NCBI GenBank assembly: GCA_964372275.1
Contig: CAYJRR010000085.1
Span: 1-19,801, forward strand
Direction of reading: 5' to 3'
Source: CAYJRR01 sp964372275 [NCBI: uncultured bacterium]
GTDB lineage: Bacteria; CAYJRR01
Length of the DNA stretch: 19,801 nt
Under the pieces are notes generated by a model, which was not told the origin of the DNA, did no database searches, and worked only from the letters and a program-made list of their open reading frames with translations. Positions 14,819 through 19,801 of this stretch are shown here, one piece after another (position 1 is the stretch's first letter; each line of letters opens with the position of its first letter). Position numbers and translations under genes: made by a program.

Positions 14819-15391
14819 CTATCCGCGCAGGGCGTAGCTCGTCTTCCGCGCCCACTGCGAGTCGGGCCAACGAGCGACGATCGTCGACCAACGTTCGGTG
14901 CAGTCGGCAAAGACCTTGGAGCGCCGGTAGCGGCTGATCCCCTGCCAGTAGATCGCCTCCGGCGCCCGCTCGGCCGTCCGGCCGCCCGGCGTCGCGTCGG
15001 CGACCGCCTGGAAGAGCCGGTCGGCGTCGTCGTATCGCTTCTCCCCCATCGCCAGGATGGCGCGGCCGAAGTCGAGCTCGACCAGGAACTCCTGCGGCGG
15101 CAGGAATCCGACCTGCACGTGCGCCGGCCGCTCGTCGGCGCCGGCGACGATCAGCCCCGGCAGCCAGCGGGCGTTCATCTTGCGCGGCAGGTCTCCCGCC
15201 TTCGTGCTCTCCAGCTTGCAGGGGACGAACGAATCGCGGAGCCGCTCGATCACCGTGGGGTCGGGGTACGTCACGGTACCCATCTCTTTGCACCCCATTC
15301 AGGTGTGCGCGTAGAGCCAGAGGAAGATCGGAAGGCCGCGCCCCTGCGCCTGCGCCCGCGCCTCTTCCCAGCTTTCGATCCACGGGATCAT
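14819..15391 (-). CDS. selenoprotein: thioredoxin-fold protein with U-x-x-C redox motif (in-frame TGA at 15299-15301)
   Basis: This 190-residue protein is read through TGA as selenocysteine. The N-terminus reads helix P-W-I-E-S-W-E-E-A, strand L-P-I-F-L-W-L-Y-A, then H-T-U31-M-G-C34-K-E-M. This is the thioredoxin active-site layout (strand, C-x-x-C, K-x-M) with Sec in place of the first Cys. Next come a helix and strand F-V-P-C-K-L-E (55-61), and W-L-P78-G as the expected cis-Pro turn. The C-terminus (about 100-190) is helical and TPR-like. ATG 15391 has a perfect GGAGGT 5 nt upstream, whereas the ATG after the TGA (15298) has none and would lack the active site. A stem-loop directly follows the UGA. 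There is no signal peptide, so a cytoplasmic thiol/selenol oxidoreductase is likely; the substrate is unknown. It lies between a papain-like protease gene (22 nt) and a Mo-domain gene (18 nt). Confidence 0.9.
15256..15297 (-). promoter_or_regulatory. candidate bacterial SECIS element of the thioredoxin-fold selenoprotein
   Basis: Read on the minus strand, starting one base after the UGA. The lower stem is UGGGGU (15297-15292) with ACCCCA (15261-15256). An asymmetric internal loop follows (10 nt and 2 nt). The upper stem is GGGUAC (15281-15276) with GUACCC (15269-15264), and the apical loop is CGUGAC (15275-15270). The loop begins 23 nt after the UGA and has G at its second position, as expected for bacterial SECIS elements bound by SelB. 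All pairs also lie in coding sequence. Confidence 0.75.
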
Positions 15392-15413
15392 CTCGAACCT
15401 CCGCCGGCGGATC

Positions 15414-16484
15414 CTACTCCGGCGCGGGCGGGTCGGCCACCACCACCGACGCGTGCTCGGCGACGTAGCGCTGCGAGATCCAGCCGTAGCCCGGACCGAA
15501 CGGGTGATCCAGGCCGAAGCTGGCGGCGCCCCAGCTGTTCTTGAAGAGGTAGAAGCCCCGTTCGCGCACAGCGTGTCCGTCGGCGTCGAGGACGATCCTC
15601 CCTTCGCCGTCGCGCACCGGGACCTCGAGGGTGTCGTCCCAGCCGACGATCAGGACGCCGTGCCCGGCCGGATTCCGCTCCGAATCGGCGCGGTCGGCGT
15701 CGTTCGGATAGGTGACGAACCCGGCGCGCCAGTAGTCGCCGTTGAGCGGAAGCCCCGACAGGCCGTGGTTCCAGCTCTGGTAGAAGACCGGCAGCCCGAT
15801 CGTCGCGCCGGACTCGGTCTCCGCCAGGTGCGACTTGATCGCGTTCGGGTGGAGGTATCGCGGCATCGGCAGCTTGAAGCGGGGCGCGGCGAGCGCCTCG
15901 TCCGGCGGATCACCGTTGGTGAAGCAGACGCGGGGCCGGGCGGCGGCGGCCGGATCGCACGCCGGGTCCTGCGCAGGACCCCAGGGGTCGGGTTGGTAGG
16001 GGGCGACCGGCTCCTCGACGATCCCGAACTTCGAGACCGCTTCCAGGTTCACGCCGCTGTGCGACCCCTCGCCGTCGGGGAAGGCGCCGAGCTCGGTCTT
16101 GACCGACCACTGGAGGAACTGTTCCGAGAAGTCGGGGTTCGCCAGACCCCGCTTCTTGTAGAGGCTCTCGACCAGGGCGACGCTGGCGAAGACCGAACAG
16201 ACGCCGCGCCCGCCCTGGTCCTTCACCGGTGTGTCGAAGCGCGCGACGTCGAAGACGGCCGGCAGGATTGCGGGGAGGCTGGTGTCGACCAGCTCGTCGG
16301 CGGTCGGTACGCCGGCGAACAGCGCGTCGAGATCGGACAGCGTCGGGCGATTGTCGGTCGGCGGCTCGACCGGCGGTTCGCTCGGCACCGACGAGACCTC
16401 CGCCGTACGGCAGGCGGCCGAGAGGAACAGCAGAGCGGCCGCGAGGCGGGAGAGGTCGATTCGCGGCGTTCGTTCGTTGCGCAC
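15414..16484 (-). CDS. papain-like (C1A) cysteine protease lipoprotein
   Basis: This 356-residue exported protease has a lipoprotein signal peptide with lipobox L-S-A-A-C (lipidated C25), then a Pro/Glu/Ser linker to about residue 50. A short pro-like segment precedes the papain fold. Catalytic residues are visible: Q90 and C96 in K-D-Q-G-G-R-G-V-C-S-V-F-A, H275 in G-H-G-V-L-I-V-G-W, and N316 in F-K-N-S-W-G. The residue after the nucleophile is Ser, where papains have Trp (C-W-S-F-A). I chose GTG 16484, which has AAGGA 6 nt upstream and gives a normal basic n-region; a TTG 10 codons further up is the alternative. It is first of three genes with the Sec-thioredoxin and Mo-domain genes. The two cytoplasmic partners could serve its folding or its substrates, but this is only inference. 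Confidence 0.88.
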   Translation of the reverse strand: MRNERTPRIDLSRLAAALLFLSAACRTAEVSSVPSEPPVEPPTDNRPTLSDLDALFAGVPTADELVDTSLPAILPAVFDVARFDTPVKDQGGRGVCSVFASVALVESLYKKRGLANPDFSEQFLQWSVKTELGAFPDGEGSHSGVNLEAVSKFGIVEEPVAPYQPDPWGPAQDPACDPAAAARPRVCFTNGDPPDEALAAPRFKLPMPRYLHPNAIKSHLAETESGATIGLPVFYQSWNHGLSGLPLNGDYWRAGFVTYPNDADRADSERNPAGHGVLIVGWDDTLEVPVRDGEGRIVLDADGHAVRERGFYLFKNSWGAASFGLDHPFGPGYGWISQRYVAEHASVVVADPPAPE

Positions 16485-16733
16485 GGTCGGTCCTTCGGGC
16501 CGTCCGTCGAGCAATCCGGATGCCAGCGAAGCCCGCCGACCCGGTCGTGCAACTAGCGGCGATCGCAGCGCTTCCCGATGCGTCTCGGCGTTCGCGGCGC
16601 CCCCGTCCGTCCGTCCCCTGGGTTCGGGAGGTCCCCCTGTCCCGTCCGTAGACCCGCGGCCGGTCGAGAAGTGGTGCGGTACGGCACCGCGGACAGGCTA
16701 GACTCCGTCGCCCCAAGAAGGAGTAACGGATCG

Positions 16734-17015
16734 ATGGCGCGAACGGTGAAGTGCGCGAAGCTGGGCAAGGAGCTGCCGGGTCTCGACTGGCAGCCGTATC
16801 CGGGGGAGCTCGGGAAGAAGATCTACGAGAACGTCTCGGAGCAGGCGTTCCAGATGTGGCTCGAGCAGGCGAAGCTGATCATCAACGAGTACCGCCTGAA
16901 CCTCGCCGATCCGGCCGCCCAGAAGATGCTCTACGAGCAGGCGGAGAAGTTCTTCTTCGGAGAGGGGGCGCAGATGCCCCCCGACTACGTCCCGCAGGGG
17001 GCGGCCAAGAAGTAG
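16734..17015 (+). CDS. yggX: YggX-family oxidative damage / Fe(2+)-trafficking protein
   Basis: This small 93-residue protein matches the YggX family along its whole length: M-A-R-T-V-K-C-A-K-L-G-K-E-L-P-G-L at the N-terminus with the conserved C7, then W-L-E-Q-A-K-L-I-I-N-E-Y-R-L-N, and a C-terminal K-F-F-F region. The family protects Fe-S enzymes from oxidative damage and has been proposed to traffic ferrous iron. The family's usual length is about 90 residues. GAAGGAG lies about 9-12 nt before ATG 16734. The 249-bp gap upstream, shared with the divergent protease gene, holds no gene; a possible -10, TAGACT, lies at 16699-16704. It is 21 nt before the radical SAM selenoprotein, so probably co-transcribed. 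Fe-S supply for that radical SAM enzyme would make sense (inference). Confidence 0.93.
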   Translation: MARTVKCAKLGKELPGLDWQPYPGELGKKIYENVSEQAFQMWLEQAKLIINEYRLNLADPAAQKMLYEQAEKFFFGEGAQMPPDYVPQGAAKK

Positions 17016-17036
17016 CCGGCGGCCGTTCGCCGCTCG

Positions 17037-18548
17037 ATGAGAGCACCGGGCGACATCCTGCTGGTCTCGACCTACGAGCTGGGCCGCCCGCCGTTGGGGA
17101 TCGCCTGGCCGGCGGCGTTCCTGGAACGCGCCGGATTCCGGCCGGCGACGCTCGACCTCTCGGTCGAGCCGCTCGACGAGTCGCGCATCGCGAACGCGCG
17201 CTTCGTCGGGATCTCCGTGCCGATGCACACGGCGCTTCGGCTCGGCGTCCGGCTCGCGGAGCGGGTCCGCGCGCTGGCGCCAACGGCGCACGTCTGCTTC
17301 CACGGACTGTACGCGTTCGCGAACGCGTCGTTCCTGCTCGAGCGCCTGGGCGATTCGGTGGTGAGCGGCGAGCATGAGGCGGCGCTCGTCGCCTGGATCG
17401 AAGCGCTCGAAGCGGACGCCGCGGAGCCCGGCGCCGCCCGGTCGATCACGACCGGTGCCGTCGCCGGCGGGGGGACGGCGATCCCCGGGATCCGCGTCCG
17501 GGGCGGGGAGGCGGCCCCGATCCTGCGGCGCCTCGACTTCCCGGCCCCTTCGCGCGCGGGGCTCCCGCCTCTCGACCGCTATGCGCGGATCGACGTCGAC
17601 GGCCGCCAGGGGCTCGCGGCCGCGGTGGAGGCCAGCCGCGGGTGCCTCCACCGGTGCCGCCACTGCCCGATCCCGCCGGTCTACGACGGCCGGTTCTTCG
17701 TCGTGCCGGAAGCCGTGGTGCTCGCCGACGTCGACGCGGCGGTGGCGGCGGGCGCGACGCACGTCACCTTCGCCGACCCCGACTTCCTCAACGCCCCGGC
17801 GCATGCGCGGCGCGTGTTGGAACGGCTCCACGCGCGCCATCCGTCGCTCACCGTCGACGTCACGGCGAAGGTGGAGCATCTGCTCCGCGATCCGGCGTTC
17901 CTCGGCGACGCCAGGCGCTGGGGCTGCCTGTTCGTGGTGACCGCCCTCGAATCGCTCTCCGACCGCGTGCTGGCGATCCTGGAGAAGGGGCACACCCGCG
18001 CCGACGCGCTCGAGCTGCTCGACCTCGCCCGGGAGGCCGGCGTCTGCGTGCGGCCGTCGCTCCTTCCGTTCACGCCGTGGTCGACGCTCGACGACTACCT
18101 CGAGCTCCTGGACCTCCTCGTGGACCGCGACCTCGTCGACCACGTCGATCCGGTGCAGCTCACGATCCGGCTGCTGGTGCCGGCGGGATCGTTGCTGGAA
18201 CGCGATCCCGAGTTCGTGCCGCACCGCGGACCGTTCGAGGCGGAGCGCCTCTCCTGGCGCTGGACGCACCCCGACCCGAGGATGGACGCGCTCCACGAGC
18301 GGGCGGCGAGGATCGCCGCCGACGCGGCCCGTGCCGGCGAACCGCCCGAGACGACCTTCGCGCGCCTGCGCGAGGCCGCGCTCGAGGCGCGCGACGGCGC
18401 GCACCGCCGCGCGGTCGCCGGAGAGGCGCGCGACGCGACGGCGCGCCGCCCCCGCGCCCCCCGGCTGACCGAGCCCTGGTTCTGCTGAGCGGAACCGCTC
18501 GAGGGTCGGTCCGACCCTCTCGCCCGCGAACGCCGCGCCGCGACCTAG
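17037..18548 (+). CDS. selenoprotein: B12-binding-type radical SAM protein with CUAEP tail (in-frame TGA at 18486-18488)
   Basis: This is a 503-residue protein when TGA 18486-18488 is read as Sec484. Residues about 5-140 form a Rossmann-like B12-binding-type domain without the D-x-H-x-x-G motif. A radical SAM barrel follows with the [4Fe-4S] cluster cysteines C203-x3-C207-x2-C210 in S-R-G-C-L-H-R-C-R-H-C. A helical C-terminal region then ends in E-P-W-F-C483-U484-A-E-P and 15 further residues to TAG 18546-18548. This C-U-A-E-P end matches the radical SAM group that RefSeq names 'CUAEP/CCAEP-tail' (from memory), in which the position is Cys or Sec. The reaction is unknown; the redox-active Cys-Sec pair may reach the active site. 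A hairpin follows the UGA. There is no Shine-Dalgarno, so coupling to yggX 21 nt upstream is likely. It shares CTAG with the convergent ATP-grasp gene. Confidence 0.9.
18501..18519 (+). promoter_or_regulatory. candidate bacterial SECIS element of the CUAEP radical SAM selenoprotein
   Basis: GAGGGUC (18501-18507) pairs perfectly with GACCCUC (18513-18519) around the 5-nt loop GGUCC. The stem starts 12 nt and the loop 19 nt after the UGA, in the range expected for bacterial SECIS, and the loop starts with G. The GGUC loop is also what the E. coli fdhF element presents to SelB. A second small hairpin (GAGCGG-AA-CCGCTC, 18487-18500) lies just upstream and overlaps the UGA. A Rho-independent terminator is less likely because no T tract follows. 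Confidence 0.75.
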
Positions 18549-19801
18549 GCCTTGTTGAGCGACGCGGCGATCCGCACGTCCAGCCTCCGGTGGGCGTCGC
18601 GGAGCGATCGCTCGACCGACTCCGGAGATTCGCCCCGCGCGAAGAGGAAGCCGAGATAGCTCGATCCCTCGGGCAACGCGACGACCGTCCGGCCGGTCTG
18701 CGCGGTGATCGAGAGCTCCTCGATCCCCGGGACGGCCTTGGCCGCCTCGATGCCGTCGATGCCGCGGAAGACGCCGGTCGCCGGGATCGGGAGCATCATC
18801 ACCCCGGCCGCGGGGCGGGACGGATCGCGTGTGACGGGCGTCCCGTCGGGGGGCCGCCGATCCGGCCGCATCGAAGAGCCCCTCGCCACGGCGTGGCGCA
18901 GGATCACCTCCTCGAGCGACATCCCGGCGCCGAAGCGCAGCGCGCGCGAGCAGAGTCCGCCGATCGAGCGCGCGGCGATCTCCAGGACGTGTGGCCCGCC
19001 GGCGGCGACCCGGAGCTCGGCATGGACGGGGCCTTCGACCAGGCCGAGCGCCGCCGCGGCGCGGGCCGTCTCGGCGAGGATCGCGTCCTGCGTGGAGGAG
19101 GGGAGGCGCGACGGCGTGACGTAGATCGTCTCCTCGAAGAACGGGCCGTCGAGCGGGTCGGGCTTGTCGAACAGGGCGAGGACCTCGAGCCGGCCGTCGG
19201 TGAGGAGACCCTCCAGCGCCACCTCCCCTCCGGGGACGAACGATTCGACCAGCACCGATCCGGCGGTGTCGCCGGCGCGGGCACGCACCTCCGGGTCCGA
19301 GAGGATCTTCCGCACCCGTTCGAACGCGGCGGCGAAGCCGGGCTCGTCGTCGGCGCGGATCACGCCGCGGCTGGCGGAGAGCGAGCGGGGCTTCACCACG
19401 CAGGGGAAGCCCGGGTCGGCGGCCGCCCGCGCCGCCGCCTCGACCGCCGGGAGCGACAGCGGAAGCTCGCGGAACCGCGGCTGGCGCACGCCCCCCTCGG
19501 CGAACCGTCCCCGCATCTCGCGCTTGTCGCGAGAGGCGCGCGCCGCGCCGACCGGGTTGTGCGGAAGTCCGAGCGCGCCCGTGGCGAGGGCGGCGACCAC
19601 GGTGGTCGGATCGTCGGTGGCGACCACGCCGTCGAGCGGCGACGAGGATGCGTACGCCACGATCCGCCGGGCCGACTCCTCCGGGTCCAGGAGGTCGAGG
19701 ACGACCGAGTCTCGCGTGAGCGGCACCGCCCCTTGCGACTCGAGCACGTGGCACCGGTCGCTCCCCAGCACCACCTCCACCCCCAACCGGTCGGCCGCCG
19801 C
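18545..19801 (-). CDS. ATP-grasp enzyme (carnosine-synthase-like group), N-terminus outside window
   Basis: The frame is open to the window edge, giving 418 visible residues, so the gene starts beyond 19801. The first visible residues (A-A-A-D-R-L-G-V-E-V-V-L-G-S-D-R-C) already look like the inner part of the N-terminal domain. ATP-grasp motifs follow in order: P-C-V-V-K-P with S-x-S-R-G-V (ATP loop), V-L-V-E-S-F-V-P-G-G-E-V-A-L-E-G (hinge), and H-V-L-E-I-A-A-R-S-I-G-G-L-C-S (Mg2+/nucleotide site in the form used by this ligase group). Members join a carboxylate to an amine via an acyl phosphate, making dipeptides or related amides. The substrates are unknown. It converges with the CUAEP radical SAM gene and the two stops share CTAG at 18545-18548. 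The pair may belong to one pathway, but they are on opposite strands. Confidence 0.88.
   Translation of the reverse strand, partial: AAADRLGVEVVLGSDRCHVLESQGAVPLTRDSVVLDLLDPEESARRIVAYASSSPLDGVVATDDPTTVVAALATGALGLPHNPVGAARASRDKREMRGRFAEGGVRQPRFRELPLSLPAVEAAARAAADPGFPCVVKPRSLSASRGVIRADDEPGFAAAFERVRKILSDPEVRARAGDTAGSVLVESFVPGGEVALEGLLTDGRLEVLALFDKPDPLDGPFFEETIYVTPSRLPSSTQDAILAETARAAAALGLVEGPVHAELRVAAGGPHVLEIAARSIGGLCSRALRFGAGMSLEEVILRHAVARGSSMRPDRRPPDGTPVTRDPSRPAAGVMMLPIPATGVFRGIDGIEAAKAVPGIEELSITAQTGRTVVALPEGSSYLGFLFARGESPESVERSLRDAHRRLDVRIAASLNKA

Noticed and set aside
14819-15298. 159-residue protein starting at ATG 15298
   Set aside because: This is the conventional call for the thioredoxin-fold gene, but the ATG is the codon after the TGA, has no ribosome site and omits the first beta strand and the redox Sec; the start at 15391 is better in every respect.
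16485-16733. tRNA (including tRNA-Sec) or other RNA gene in the gap before yggX
   Set aside because: I looked for a T-arm (GGTTCRA) with matching acceptor stem on the plus strand and found none; only a weak -10 candidate is present.
18487-18519. Rho-independent terminator after the radical SAM gene
   Set aside because: The hairpins have no following T tract and lie inside the extended CUAEP reading frame; the spacing from the UGA fits a SECIS element better. A dual role is not excluded.
16698-19754. 1018-codon open frame on the minus strand
   Set aside because: It runs antisense to yggX and the radical SAM gene and then out of frame through the ATP-grasp gene; its composition is shadow-like.

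Overview
This 19.8 kb window is very GC-rich and densely coded, and looks like the chromosome of a Gram-negative-type bacterium: there are several lipoprotein signal peptides, an outer-membrane beta-barrel-like protein and a periplasmic-type penicillin acylase. I see no phage genes, insertion sequences, CRISPR arrays, rRNA or tRNA. The gene content (DUF5916-type protein, YtcJ-like amidohydrolase, penicillin acylase beside a Na+/solute symporter, YggX, selenoproteins) would fit an Acidobacteriota or Myxococcota-like lineage. That assignment is inference and cannot be settled from the window.

The main result is that two genes are read through an in-frame TGA as selenocysteine (Sec), and an ordinary ORF caller would cut both. 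(1) At 14819-15391 (minus), a thioredoxin-fold protein starts at an ATG with an ideal GGAGGT ribosome-binding site. Its redox motif is U-M-G-C (Sec31, Cys34), with a two-part stem-loop just 3' of the UGA. Standard calling would start it at the ATG directly after the TGA and lose the active-site Sec and the first beta strand. (2) At 17037-18548 (plus), a B12-binding-type radical SAM protein appears to end ...EPWFC, but the next codons are TGA GCG GAA CCG. This gives a C-U-A-E-P tail, with a SECIS-like hairpin (loop GGUCC) 12 nt after the UGA. The extended frame stops at a CTAG shared with the stop of the convergent gene. Elsewhere in the window TGA is an ordinary stop, for example in the TGATG overlaps at 1677-1681 and 6941-6945, so this is recoding and not a changed genetic code.

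Layout. 273-1070 (-): sterol desaturase/fatty acid hydroxylase family protein. 1176-2710 (+): secreted Lys/Glu/His-repeat protein, translationally coupled to an exported transglutaminase-like protein. 2725-4424 (-): OmpR-type response regulator and a histidine kinase with a degenerate ATP-binding domain. 4508-8361 (+): penicillin-acylase-family N-terminal-nucleophile hydrolase coupled to a Na+/solute symporter. 8282-8737 (-): small lipoprotein, convergent with and overlapping the symporter end. 8837-9490 (+): SAM methyltransferase, divergent from the lipoprotein across a strong palindrome. 9721-13638 (+): amidohydrolase and a DUF5916/CBM9-like outer-membrane protein. 13717-14367 (+): lipoprotein. 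14372-16484 (-): three-gene cluster of papain-like lipoprotein, Sec-thioredoxin-fold protein and a solo molybdopterin-oxidoreductase-like domain. 16734-18548 (+): YggX, then the CUAEP radical SAM selenoprotein. 18545-19801 (-): ATP-grasp enzyme, cut by the window edge.

Functionally, the left and middle parts are a mix of hydrolases, export and peptide/amide scavenging genes. The right third is a redox-flavoured region with two Sec proteins, an Fe/oxidative-damage protein and a molybdopterin-domain homologue. No Sec machinery (selA, selB, selC, selD) lies in the window, so it must be encoded elsewhere if the Sec calls are right.
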